This document shows, piece by piece, positions 48,901 to 56,729 of a stretch of 64,000 nucleotides of DNA (position 1 is its first letter; each line of letters starts with the position of its first letter). The translations under genes and the position numbers were made by a program. The notes below the pieces were generated by a model. The model was given only the letters and a program-made list of their open reading frames with translations. It was not told the origin of the DNA and did not search any database. The stretch spans positions 248,001 through 312,000 of the IMG/VR virus record IMGVR_UViG_3300023199_000204; one strand, given 5' to 3'. This DNA comes from a virus.

Positions 48901-49459
48901 TTTTGAAAAACTCACATATATAGCTAAAAATAATGGTTTAAAAGCAATAGTTTCTCACGATTATTGGATTGAGCCACTTGAATATTATGGACACGTCGCT
49001 TTATTCTACAATAATAATGAAGTTGGAAGGTTTTGTTATGAGGATAGAGGTGAGTCTAAAACTGGAATAAGATTATTTTCTATTCATAGTGATCTTGATC
49101 ACGAACATAACGGAAAGGGTTGGGGCCTTCTAGGATATTTATTATTGTTAGAACAACTACAAAAAAAGTTTCCAAAATCCTATGTTGGTCCAAGCGAAGA
49201 GTTTGGTTCATATACTTCTCCAAGTGCTGCGAAAGTATGGGAAATTATCATAAAGAGCAAAATACTTAGGACTTCTATGTTAAGTCCAGTAATAGGGAAA
49301 GTAAATAAAGTAAGAGTTTTTAAATACATAGGACCCAAGATATTAGGAAATGTAATAGGCAAGTTTAAGGGGGTCCATAGTTTAGGGGAAGAACGCTGCT
49401 TTGACGTAGCAGAAGTCGAAGGTTTAAATCCTTCTGGACCTATAAGGAGGGAAATATGA
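48887..49459 (+). CDS. GNAT-like protein running into a tRNA gene
   Basis: 190 residues. A region like an acetyltransferase acceptor loop (HEHNGKGWGLLGYLLLLEQL near 64-84) suggests a GNAT fold. From about residue 160 the frame is translated through the whole tRNA-Val(GAC) gene to TGA 49457-49459, so the natural C-terminus may be lost. Domain call is tentative. Confidence 0.45.
   Translation: MKRIDFEKLTYIAKNNGLKAIVSHDYWIEPLEYYGHVALFYNNNEVGRFCYEDRGESKTGIRLFSIHSDLDHEHNGKGWGLLGYLLLLEQLQKKFPKSYVGPSEEFGSYTSPSAAKVWEIIIKSKILRTSMLSPVIGKVNKVRVFKYIGPKILGNVIGKFKGVHSLGEERCFDVAEVEGLNPSGPIRREI
49371..49442 (+). tRNA. tRNA-Val(GAC)
   Basis: The acceptor GGGTCCA pairs with TGGACCT. Stem CTGCT/AGCAG closes loop TTGACGT. 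The T arm is GAAGG-TTTAAAT-CCTTC. It lies within the 3' end of the upstream reading frame. Confidence 0.85.
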
Positions 49460-49542
49460 AAACAAATTGGTGGGAAAGCATTAAGTTTAAGGTCTTAATG
49501 TTTATTATATATATAAAGTATAAATTAAAAAGTAAAGAATGA
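49456..49542 (+). CDS. peptide, 28 aa
   Basis: ATG 49456 follows a strong AAGGAGGGAAAT. A hydrophobic core with a lysine tail. TGA overlaps the next ATG. Confidence 0.5.
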   Translation: MKTNWWESIKFKVLMFIIYIKYKLKSKE

Positions 49543-49985
49543 CAATATTAAAAAAAATGATTAATTACATAAAGTCAGTTTTTAACAGAAATAAATATCC
49601 AGAACTTAGAACTATATCTAAAGAAGAAGCTGAAATAGTTTGTGAGCATATTAATAATGACACAGAAACAAAAAAGGCTTGGAAAACTATAATGCTTTCT
49701 TTATTTGGAGATAGAATGCCTCATTCATATAAATATAATATATGGTATGGTTTTGAATTACCAAAAGTTATAACTCACGAGTTTTTAAACAATCTTTTAT
49801 ATAAAGTTAATAATGATGAAGATATGCCGAGGCATCAAAAAGTATTTGTTACCAAAATAATTAATAAGATGTTAGAGCACAATATTGATTACCCAATAAA
49901 AAAATATAATACTGATACTGAAGAGTTAATGAATAAGTTGGAAAGTTTCATCACTGAAATTTCTTCCAGTTGTAAAAGGGAGTAG
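49539..49985 (+). CDS. hypothetical protein, 148 aa
   Basis: Starts by ATGA overlap. Contains RTISKEEAEIVCEHINNDTE near 25-45. No family recognised. Confidence 0.55.
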   Translation: MTILKKMINYIKSVFNRNKYPELRTISKEEAEIVCEHINNDTETKKAWKTIMLSLFGDRMPHSYKYNIWYGFELPKVITHEFLNNLLYKVNNDEDMPRHQKVFVTKIINKMLEHNIDYPIKKYNTDTEELMNKLESFITEISSSCKRE

Positions 49986-49989
49986 TTTT

Positions 49990-50265
49990 TTGGACCCAAA
50001 AGATTTTAAAGAATTTTTTAACAAGAATTTAACAAAAATTTTGGAAACAGATAATCATTTAAAAGTTGAGGAAGGTATAATTAAAAACTGGGCTTCTGGA
50101 GAATGGGCTCCAATGTCTCCATATTGTAGGGAATATTTTGTAAATGAATTTTCTAAACTTCTTAATTTTAAGAAAAATAATAAAGTTTCTTTTTCAAAAA
50201 AGAAAAAAACATCAGAGATAGATAAATTAGTTAAGTCAATTTTACAGGAGGTTGGTGTTGGATAG
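49990..50265 (+). CDS. hypothetical protein, 91 aa, possible HTH
   Basis: A TTG start behind GGGAG. VEEGIIKNWASGEWAPMSPY then REYFVNEFSKLL resembles the recognition region of small phage HTH proteins. Tentative. Confidence 0.45.
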   Translation: MDPKDFKEFFNKNLTKILETDNHLKVEEGIIKNWASGEWAPMSPYCREYFVNEFSKLLNFKKNNKVSFSKKKKTSEIDKLVKSILQEVGVG

Positions 50266-50383
50266 AAGGTTAAGAAGACACTTAATTTCAGAAAAAAGAA
50301 GAATATTAAAACCATATATTTGTTGGACAGAATGGTGTATGGATTGGGATTGTAGGCATATTGAAACCTTATGGTTCTATTAG
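50258..50383 (+). CDS. small Trp/Arg-rich protein, 41 aa
   Basis: A TTG start overlapping the previous gene. RRLRRHLISEKRRILKPYIC then WTEWCMDWDCRHIETLWFY ends at TAG 50381. Another frame continues at 50371, so a frameshift is possible. Confidence 0.35.
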   Translation: MDRRLRRHLISEKRRILKPYICWTEWCMDWDCRHIETLWFY

Positions 50384-50484
50384 CATTAAATAAAGCAAGA
50401 TATAATGGTGACTTCGTAATTGATGATGAGGGTAATCGCAAACGCATAGATCTTTATTTAGGAATTTATAGATCAAGTTTATAA
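50371..50484 (+). CDS. small protein, 37 aa
   Basis: MVLLALNKARYNGDFVIDDE then a basic end, stopping at TAA 50482-50484 just before a promoter-like motif. May be the 3' part of the previous gene. Confidence 0.35.
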   Translation: MVLLALNKARYNGDFVIDDEGNRKRIDLYLGIYRSSL

Positions 50485-50510
50485 TCCTATCAAATTATAT
50501 TTATATTTAG
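50483..50510 (+). promoter_or_regulatory. looser copy of candidate promoter motif
   Basis: AATCCTATCAAATTATATTT resembles ATCTATCAATTAA...TATATT at 688 and 13957. It lies between a stop codon and the AGTAGGGGG site of the 50524 gene. Confidence 0.25.
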
Positions 50511-50523
50511 TAGGGGGACTTAG

Positions 50524-50751
50524 ATGAAAATATCAAATTATTTACTTTTAATATGTTTGCCATTAGCCATATTATTTCTTTCAATATATATGTCAGACAT
50601 CTATGATGTGGTTTGCGATAGACAAACAAAGGGAATTATTAAGTTTTTTCAAAGAATTGGAGATTATTGCCAAAACTATATAGCAATTATAGTTTCTGTT
50701 TTAATAATATTAAGTGGTCTATTGAAGTTAGTGGAATTTTGTTTACAATAA
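50524..50751 (+). CDS. two-pass membrane protein, 75 aa
   Basis: Two hydrophobic segments (LLLICLPLAILFLSIYM and YIAIIVSVLIILSGLLKLV). AGTAGGGGGAC precedes the start. Function unknown. Confidence 0.6.
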   Translation: MKISNYLLLICLPLAILFLSIYMSDIYDVVCDRQTKGIIKFFQRIGDYCQNYIAIIVSVLIILSGLLKLVEFCLQ

Positions 50752-50762
50752 AAAGGTAATAT

Positions 50763-51197
50763 ATGTATAAGTATAAATTTCCTATTGGGGATTGGTCAAA
50801 AGATGGTCACGAAAAATGTGAATGGTTTTTGGTTCACGGTCTAAAGCCTGTTGAAGAAGTTAGAGAAGCTCATTATGAGGCAGAGAAACTATTGGGATTT
50901 TCTATTGGTGACATATGTGGTCAATATGAGGAAAATTATATTACTAAAGAGTATTTAGAAAAATTAAATGAATTGAGAATCTATCTTCCTGAAATAGATG
51001 TAGAAGAATATTCTAAGCGTTTTTGTCCAAACGCAGAAGAGTTGCTACATATATAGCTTAATATCCTTAATAAAGTTGATGAAAGTTTAGAATTATCTTT
51101 ACTTCCAAAGGAAGAGGATTACCCAACAATCAATTTTTATGGTTTTGATGAGAAGGAACGACATCTAAGAACTCCTGGGTATGGTTTATTTTATTAA
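50763..51197 (+). pseudogene. hypothetical gene with in-frame TAG
   Basis: ATG 50763 opens FPIGDWSKDGHEKCEWFLVH and SIGDICGQYEENYITKEYL. TAG at 51054-51056 follows AEELLHI, then 46 codons (LNILNKVDESLELSLLPKEE, NFYGFDEKERHL) to TAA 51195-51197, directly before tRNA-Met. Confidence 0.5.
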
Positions 51198-51271
51198 GCC
51201 TCGGTGGTGTAATCGGTTTAGCATTCGAGTTTCATAAGCTTGAGGTCTGAGTTCAAATCTCAGCTGAGGTA
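51198..51271 (+). tRNA. tRNA-Met(CAU)
   Basis: The acceptor GCCTCGG pairs with CTGAGGT including G-U pairs. Stem CGAGT/GCTTG closes loop TTCATAA, with A73. Elongator, initiator or lysidine-modified Ile type cannot be distinguished. Confidence 0.88.
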
Positions 51272-51288
51272 TATATATAGGAGAAGAA

Positions 51289-51585
51289 ATGCCAAGACTT
51301 AAGGATTGGGGAATAAGACAAGGATATTTGGTAGACATTGTTTACGGAATAATAAGACTTTCTGGAATTGTTTATGATCATCATAGGTTAGAAGATGGAA
51401 AGGACATAATTACATCTTCGTTAATGACTCTTGATTTAAAAAACAGAAAAGCTACAACAAAATCTGGAAGTGAATATATTCTTGAAGGAGACCCAGATCC
51501 TGAGTATATACAGTTTTTAAAAGACAAAGGCTTATGGGATAAATATAAAGATGAAATTTATCCCCCAACACTAGGACTTAATTAA
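51289..51585 (+). CDS. hypothetical protein, 98 aa
   Basis: It is preceded by AGGAGAAG. Contains LVDIVYGIIRLSGIVYDHHR near 15-34 and an acidic end. No family recognised. Confidence 0.6.
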   Translation: MPRLKDWGIRQGYLVDIVYGIIRLSGIVYDHHRLEDGKDIITSSLMTLDLKNRKATTKSGSEYILEGDPDPEYIQFLKDKGLWDKYKDEIYPPTLGLN

Positions 51586-51661
51586 AAATAATGATTATAA
51601 AAAAATAGAAAGTAATATACCTTCCTATTGGAAAATAGGATATTCAAGAGCATTTAATAAT

Positions 51662-51895
51662 TTGTATATAAAAAGCGAATATTATAATAATAGGATTGAT
51701 AGGTTTGGAACTCTTTATTTAAATGAGAAAGATTTGATAAGAGAGAATGGACCTATTAATATTGGAAACTTAGCAGTTCCTTTAAGACCCTTACATAACG
51801 CTCACAAAATAGTATTTATTAGCAAAGACAATGAAGAATTTATTTTAAAAGATAGAACAAATACTCAAGAAGTATCTTCAAGATATTTTAGATAA
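51662..51895 (+). CDS. hypothetical protein, start uncertain
   Basis: The frame is open from about 51580 (NNDYKKIESNIPSYWKIGYS) but lacks an ATG; TTG 51662 gives 77 residues. RPLHNAHKIVFISKDNEEFI is a coherent segment. A start codon may be lost. Confidence 0.45.
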   Translation: MYIKSEYYNNRIDRFGTLYLNEKDLIRENGPINIGNLAVPLRPLHNAHKIVFISKDNEEFILKDRTNTQEVSSRYFR

Positions 51896-51906
51896 AGGAA
51901 AAGAAA

Positions 51907-53214
51907 ATGTCAGTAATAGCAATGGAAGTAATGGAGGCGTTTGATCATCCAAATGCTGATTCATTAAGAGTTTATAAATTTATAGCACCAGGGCAAGCAT
52001 CAAAAGAGCGTCCACTTCAAATAGTTGCGAATCTTGAAAATGTGTATGAGGTTGGCGATGTCGTTGCTGTTGCGTTGGTTGGAACTGTTTTAAAAGATGA
52101 AACCACTATCAAAAAAGTAAATCTTCGTGGAGAGTCTTCATACGGAATGGCTTTGGGAAAAGTCGATGCCAAGGTCGGCGAAAATCTTTCTGATAAATAT
52201 GAGGCAGAAGAGATAAAACCTTCAATGGCAGGATTTATTAAATGGCCGAGCATTTCAGGTTTTCATAATATTAGAAAATCATTAGAGAAAATAAAAGAAT
52301 ATGAGGGAGGTGCTTTTACTTATCCAAAACTTGATTACAAATGTAAAGTGAAATTACACGGAACGAATTCGGGTGTTCATTTACATTCTGATGGAACATT
52401 TGCTGTTCAAAGTCGTTCAAGAATATTAACTCCTGAGCACGATAATTTGGGGTTTTATAGATGGACGCAGGATAGGAAAAATCATTTTGAAAAGTGGGCA
52501 AAATCTGCCGGTAGAAATTTAACCGTATTCGGAGAATTTTGTGGAGAGGGAATTCAAAAAGGCGTTGCTGTATCCAAGATAGAGAGGAAGATATTTGTTG
52601 TTTTCGCAGTCCAAGTTGATGAAAATACACTAATAACCGATCCAGAAGAAATCAATGGTTATGTTTTGGAACACGAAGATATAAAAGTTTTACCTTGGTA
52701 TGATGCTAATTTCTTCATTGATTATTCAAATACTGATTTGTTAAGGGCTGTTATTAAGGATATAAATGCTGAGGTAGATAAAGTAGAAAAAGAAGACCCT
52801 TGGGTAAAAGAAGTTTTTGGAGTGAGTGGTATAGGCGAAGGGTTAGTTTTTTATCCTTATAAAGAATATGATAGGGATAGAATATCTTTATTAATGTTTA
52901 AAGCGAAAGGAGAGAAGCATCAGGTTGCTGTTCAAAATAAGCCAGTCCAACTAGATCCAGAAGTATTAAATTCAATTAATGAGTTCTCTGATAAATTCAT
53001 TACAGAGGCAAGACTTGAACAAGGAGTTGCTGAAGGTTGTGATGGCAAGTTGGAAATGAAAATGATGGGTAAGTTTATTAAATGGATTATGTCTGATGTT
53101 AATAAAGAATCAAAAGACGAATTGGAAGCTTCGGGACTTAAATGGAAACAAGTAGGAAAAGAAGTTTCAAGTCGAGCCAGAAATTGGTATAAACAAAAGG
53201 TGGAAGAAATATAA
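51907..53214 (+). CDS. RNA ligase with N-terminal tRNA-binding domain
   Basis: 435 residues. Residues 1-105 match the OB-fold tRNA-binding domain of MetG/PheT: EAFDHPNADSLRVYKF near 10-25, QIVANLENVYEVGD and VNLRGESSYGMALGKVD. From about 135 comes a nucleotidyl-transferase RNA ligase: motif I KVKLHGTN with the adenylated lysine near 148, EFCGEGIQKGV, EGLVFYPYKE and motif V MFKAKGEKH. Rnl2/DraRnl-type ligases join 3'-OH and 5'-phosphate RNA ends with ATP. The added domain points to tRNA as substrate. It starts behind AAAGGAAAAG with no overlap. Two interrupted tRNA genes lie 20-23 kb upstream. Confidence 0.85.
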   Translation: MSVIAMEVMEAFDHPNADSLRVYKFIAPGQASKERPLQIVANLENVYEVGDVVAVALVGTVLKDETTIKKVNLRGESSYGMALGKVDAKVGENLSDKYEAEEIKPSMAGFIKWPSISGFHNIRKSLEKIKEYEGGAFTYPKLDYKCKVKLHGTNSGVHLHSDGTFAVQSRSRILTPEHDNLGFYRWTQDRKNHFEKWAKSAGRNLTVFGEFCGEGIQKGVAVSKIERKIFVVFAVQVDENTLITDPEEINGYVLEHEDIKVLPWYDANFFIDYSNTDLLRAVIKDINAEVDKVEKEDPWVKEVFGVSGIGEGLVFYPYKEYDRDRISLLMFKAKGEKHQVAVQNKPVQLDPEVLNSINEFSDKFITEARLEQGVAEGCDGKLEMKMMGKFIKWIMSDVNKESKDELEASGLKWKQVGKEVSSRARNWYKQKVEEI

Positions 53215-53228
53215 TGGGCACTTTATAA

Positions 53229-53510
53229 ATGATAATTAATTCCATTAACTCATTAAAAATATTACCAAAAAGTATATTTGCAATTGTTGACGAGATAGGA
53301 AAATTAAGTGAAATTGGACTTTATCAAAGCCAAGCATATTTTGAAAGATTAATATATGAGAAGCTTGACGGCTTAAGCTATTATTATAATTTTACATTTA
53401 ATCCTCATTTTAATATTTTTGATAGAATAATTATTTGTGTTGATGAATATAAAAACAAGTGGAAAATTGATTTTAGGAATTTATTTAATGTTAAAGCCAG
53501 AATGTGTTGA
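53229..53510 (+). CDS. hypothetical protein, 93 aa
   Basis: ILPKSIFAIVDEIGKLSEIG near 11-30, with an aromatic C-terminus. Starts 14 bases after the ligase. No family recognised. Confidence 0.55.
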   Translation: MIINSINSLKILPKSIFAIVDEIGKLSEIGLYQSQAYFERLIYEKLDGLSYYYNFTFNPHFNIFDRIIICVDEYKNKWKIDFRNLFNVKARMC

Positions 53511-53543
53511 TTGAAAAAATAAAGGGAAATAATATTTTCCTAT

Positions 53544-53616
53544 GCCAGCGTAGCTCAATGGTAGTAGCAACGGTTTTGTAAACCGTAGGTTGTAGGTTCA
53601 AGTCCTATCGCTGGCT
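53544..53616 (+). tRNA. tRNA-Thr(UGU)
   Basis: The acceptor GCCAGCG pairs with CGCTGGC. Stem ACGGT/ACCGT closes loop TTTGTAA. The T arm is GTAGG-TTCAAGT-CCTAT. Confidence 0.9.
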
Positions 53617-53637
53617 TTTATGAAAGGAGGTTCCTAT

Positions 53638-53918
53638 ATGGTAAGTATGAAAATAGAATATCCTATTAATAAGCCAAGTGAATTTGGAATAACAGGAAAT
53701 GTAAAAAAAAGGAGTGGGCGACAGTTATAGGAGAATATTTGAGAACTCAGATAGGAAAAGGAAAAGATATTTCAAAACCAAATACAGATAGTGATTTGTA
53801 TGTAATTGATATTAACTTAGATCTAAGCTATGATACTTTTTATTGTAAAAGCAATTGTGGAAATTTAGGTCTTGAAACAGGTATTTTGTTAGATGTTATT
53901 CAAAGAATTGAGAAATAA
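53638..53918 (+). pseudogene. hypothetical gene with a frameshift at A8
   Basis: ATG 53638 behind GAAAGGAGG opens SMKIEYPINKPSEFGITGNV; a shift in AAAAAAAA near 53706 gives EWATVIGEYLRTQIGKGKDI and DLYVIDINLDLSYDTFYC to TAA 53916. One gene of about 93 residues is likely. Confidence 0.5.
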
Positions 53919-53919
53919 T

Positions 53920-53964
53920 AAGGAGCGAATGGCTTGGATAAAAGCCACGCTCCTTTTGTTTTTT
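53920..53964 (+). terminator. strong intrinsic terminator
   Basis: AAGGAGCG pairs with CGCTCCTT, with an inner TGGCTT/AAGCCA stem, followed by TTTTGTTTTTT. The next small gene starts within the hairpin. Confidence 0.75.
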
Positions 53965-54021
53965 ATAACTATCATAATTGCTGTCGTTACGGCAATAATA
54001 GTTCATATAATTATTAACTGA
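53929..54021 (+). CDS. membrane peptide, 30 aa
   Basis: One long hydrophobic helix (LLLFFITIIIAVVTAIIVHI). ATG 53929 follows AAGGAG but lies inside the terminator hairpin. Confidence 0.45.
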   Translation: MAWIKATLLLFFITIIIAVVTAIIVHIIIN

Positions 54022-54032
54022 AAGGAAATAAA

Positions 54033-54542
54033 ATGAAAAAAGTATTATGTTTAATTGTTGTAACCGTTTTCTTATCAGCCTGTGGTTTACCTTCTGGAAC
54101 AGTCCATGTCCTCAGTGGAGATGACGAATATATTACAGATCACGGAATGTATGTTTTAGTTGAAAATGTTAATAGACCAAGTAAAAGTACAGTCGAAAAT
54201 TGGACAAATGAAGCTTTTATGTTTTGGTGGAAGTTATATCCTAAGCTTGGAAGATGTATGATAAATAGAATATATATCGTTAATGCTCATTTTTGGGATC
54301 AAAATTATATTCCATATGAAGGAACAGCTGTCGGAAATGGAAAGGTTGCTGGGCTATCATATGGAAATAATATAGATATATCATATAGTTATACTCTTGA
54401 AGATCCTTATTTAAAGGTAAGAGGTGTTTTTATACACGAATTATCTCATCAGTTGCTAACTTGTTATAAAAACAGACTTCCTCCTGAAGACGACCATTCT
54501 TTAATGAAGCGAACAGGAATGGATGAATTCACTGAATGGTAG
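54033..54542 (+). CDS. lipoprotein with HExxH zinc-protease motif
   Basis: 169 residues. Signal sequence LCLIVVTVFLSACG contains a clear lipobox (LSAC, C17). FIHELSHQLLTC near 133-144 is an HExxH zincin motif, with DDHSLMKRTGMDE downstream offering a third ligand. The protein would be anchored in the host envelope, where a metallopeptidase might act on surface proteins or incoming phages. Both visible features are solid; the role is inferred. AAAGGAAATAAA precedes the start. Confidence 0.7.
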   Translation: MKKVLCLIVVTVFLSACGLPSGTVHVLSGDDEYITDHGMYVLVENVNRPSKSTVENWTNEAFMFWWKLYPKLGRCMINRIYIVNAHFWDQNYIPYEGTAVGNGKVAGLSYGNNIDISYSYTLEDPYLKVRGVFIHELSHQLLTCYKNRLPPEDDHSLMKRTGMDEFTEW

Positions 54543-54626
54543 TAATTCATTTTCACCGATGTTATTAAAATACTAATATTATTTCATATATATATCTATG
54601 ATAATTAGAAGCTCTGGAGATTAAAT

Positions 54627-55295
54627 ATGTCTAATAAATTAGTATCAATTCTCATCATATCAAGAGGTAGATTTAATAGCTTACTAAAAGCCTTAGACTC
54701 TATTATAAAGAAATCTAAAGATATAAGTAGAGTAGAAGTAATATTAAGATTTGATGAAGATGATAAAGAATCACTAGATAGGATAGACGAGCTACCTAAA
54801 GATAAGGTTGATATTAATGTAATAGTGGGAAAAAGATACTTTTACGAGTTTCTTCATAAATATGTAAATGAAGCCTGTGAGGAAACAAAAGGTGAATTTA
54901 TACTTTGGTTTAATGATGATTGCGTTATAGAAACTCAGAATTGGGATGATATAGTAGCAGAGTATAGAGGAAGAATAGTTTGTTTATATCCAAATAATAA
55001 AGGAACTGGCTCTGGTAATATATTTCCATTAATAAGTAGGAAAGTATATGAAATTCTTGGACATTTCGCAAAGTCACAACAAGTAGATTCTTGGCAGTTT
55101 ATTGTTGGGAGTAGAGCAGGGATTGAAGTTAAAAGGGATGATTTAATATTTATTCATAATCGCAAACAGGCTTATGTTTCAGATGAAGATAGAAATGCTG
55201 TTTTAAAAAGAACGCGAACTGTTTGGAAAAAATCAGACAAATTAATTACTGAGGATGCCGATAAAATAAAAGAATATGTTAAAAATAACAAATAA
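54627..55295 (+). CDS. GT-A fold glycosyltransferase-like protein
   Basis: 222 residues. SILIISRGRFNSLLKALDSI near 7-26 is the GT2 nucleotide-binding start, and FILWFNDDCVI near 90-100 supplies the DxD-like metal site. Such enzymes transfer sugars from nucleotide donors. It overlaps the epimerase by 20 bases and begins a surface-glycan group (54627-58050). Confidence 0.7.
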   Translation: MSNKLVSILIISRGRFNSLLKALDSIIKKSKDISRVEVILRFDEDDKESLDRIDELPKDKVDINVIVGKRYFYEFLHKYVNEACEETKGEFILWFNDDCVIETQNWDDIVAEYRGRIVCLYPNNKGTGSGNIFPLISRKVYEILGHFAKSQQVDSWQFIVGSRAGIEVKRDDLIFIHNRKQAYVSDEDRNAVLKRTRTVWKKSDKLITEDADKIKEYVKNNK

Positions 55296-56151
55296 TTTTA
55301 CATACTTAGTATTAGGTTCGGAAGGTCAGATAGGAAATCCTCTTGTTAATTGGATAAAGAGGCAAGGGGATACTGTTATAGAACACGACATTAAGCGAAC
55401 AGATTTGGAAGATATAAGGTTGCTTCCTCCTAATAGTGAGAGAAAAGAGCATCTTTTAAGGAATAATATTAAAAATTGTGATTTTATATTTTTTTTAGCT
55501 TGGGATGTTGGAGGAAGTAAATATTTATCAAATGCTGAAAAGTCTTATGATTTAGTTAATAATAATATACTGATTATGAAATCAGTATTTTCCCTCCTTA
55601 AAGAATATAATAAACCTTTTATATTTACTTCAAGTCAAATGTCAAATATGATACATTCCACTTATGGCAACACAAAGCTAATAGGCGAAAAATATACTAG
55701 AGCACTAAATGGTCTTTCTGTTAAGTTGTGGAATGTATATGGTTATGAGAAGGTAGATAAAAAATCTCACGTTATAACTGACTTTATTAATATGGCGTTG
55801 GAAGACAATCACATTAATATGAGAACTGATGGTTCAGAAGAAAGGCAATTTCTATATGTAGAAGATTGTTGTAATGCCCTTTACACTTTAAGTAAATCAT
55901 ATAATAAAATATCTAGAGAACAAGATTATCATATCTCAAGTGGCGAGTGGCTTTCTATAGAAAAAATAGCATCAATAATAAGTAATTTAACTAACTCAAA
56001 ATATACAAAAGGTTCGTATGTAGATAATGTTCAGATGAATATGAAACTAGAACCAAATGACTCTATGAAGAATATTTGGAATCCTAAATATAATATAAAA
56101 GAGGGGATTGAAATTCTTATAAAAAAAATTAAATTGGAGCTTAATAAATGA
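55276..56151 (+). CDS. NAD-dependent sugar epimerase/dehydratase (extended SDR)
   Basis: 291 residues. GSEGQIG near 14-20 is the Rossmann glycine motif; FTSSQMSN with YGNTK near 131-135 gives the catalytic Ser-Tyr-Lys set. YVEDCCNAL and WNPKYNIKEGI are typical late motifs. These enzymes modify nucleotide sugars. Overlaps genes on both sides. Confidence 0.8.
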   Translation: MLKITNNFTYLVLGSEGQIGNPLVNWIKRQGDTVIEHDIKRTDLEDIRLLPPNSERKEHLLRNNIKNCDFIFFLAWDVGGSKYLSNAEKSYDLVNNNILIMKSVFSLLKEYNKPFIFTSSQMSNMIHSTYGNTKLIGEKYTRALNGLSVKLWNVYGYEKVDKKSHVITDFINMALEDNHINMRTDGSEERQFLYVEDCCNALYTLSKSYNKISREQDYHISSGEWLSIEKIASIISNLTNSKYTKGSYVDNVQMNMKLEPNDSMKNIWNPKYNIKEGIEILIKKIKLELNK

Positions 56152-56444
56152 AAATTTACGTTGATATAGATGAAACAATTTGTGATACACCGGGCGATAG
56201 GGATTACACCAAGTCAATTCCTATTGAAAAAAGAATAGAAAAAATAAACAAATTGTATGATTCGGGACACACGATAATCTACTGGACAGCTCGTGGAACA
56301 AAGTCTGGAATTAACTGGCGAGAAATAACAGAAAAACAATTAAATGATTGGGGAGCTAGGCATCATAAACTTAAAATGTGGAAACCAGATTATGATGTTT
56401 TTATATGTGATAAGGCAATAAATTCAAATGACTTCTTTAAATAA
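56148..56444 (+). CDS. HAD-family phosphatase, capsule/LPS-locus type
   Basis: 98 residues. IYVDIDETICDTP near 3-15 has the DxD nucleophile; YWTARGTKSGINW near 44-56 and CDKAINSNDFF at the end match small HAD proteins common in sugar-biosynthesis loci. Likely dephosphorylates a sugar phosphate. Start overlaps the epimerase stop. Confidence 0.75.
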   Translation: MKIYVDIDETICDTPGDRDYTKSIPIEKRIEKINKLYDSGHTIIYWTARGTKSGINWREITEKQLNDWGARHHKLKMWKPDYDVFICDKAINSNDFFK

Positions 56445-56718
56445 AATTATTACAATATTAATTATAACTTTATTTGTTTTGATTCTTTTCAAATCAAGTT
56501 CTGCTCATAAGGTTGATATTCCTCATTATAGATATAAGCATAAAACGGAAGCGATCATTGTAAATCCTTCCATTTTTAATGCTAAGTTGAAAGTAAAATG
56601 TGATTGGAATGGTAAGAGGTGGCTAAGAGTAAAAGTTTTTCCTCTGAAAAGAAAAAGTAGTGTTTCAATATCAGTTCCAAATGGTTCTAGATGTGTGGTT
56701 ATTCCCTCTTTATGGTAA
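56428..56718 (+). CDS. exported or membrane-anchored small protein
   Basis: 96 residues with an N-terminal hydrophobic segment (IITILIITLFVLILFKSSSA) that may be a signal peptide cleaved after SSA. The mature part is beta-rich with two cysteines. Function unknown. Confidence 0.55.
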   Translation: MTSLNKIITILIITLFVLILFKSSSAHKVDIPHYRYKHKTEAIIVNPSIFNAKLKVKCDWNGKRWLRVKVFPLKRKSSVSISVPNGSRCVVIPSLW

Positions 56719-56729
56719 AGGAAGAATTT

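Noticed and set aside
48887-49459. Confident GNAT acetyltransferase call
   Set aside because: Only one loop resembles the acetyl-CoA site, and the C-terminus is tRNA-derived; left as tentative.
16297-51197. A reassigned genetic code (for example TAG as Gln or TGA as Trp)
   Set aside because: All three stop codons occur inside frames and all three also end normal genes with tight overlaps, so no single reassignment explains the pattern.
7660-53616. Suppressor tRNAs for UAA, UAG or UGA
   Set aside because: No convincing cloverleaf with anticodon UUA, CUA or UCA was found. The UAG anticodon at 18820 reads CUA, not the amber codon.
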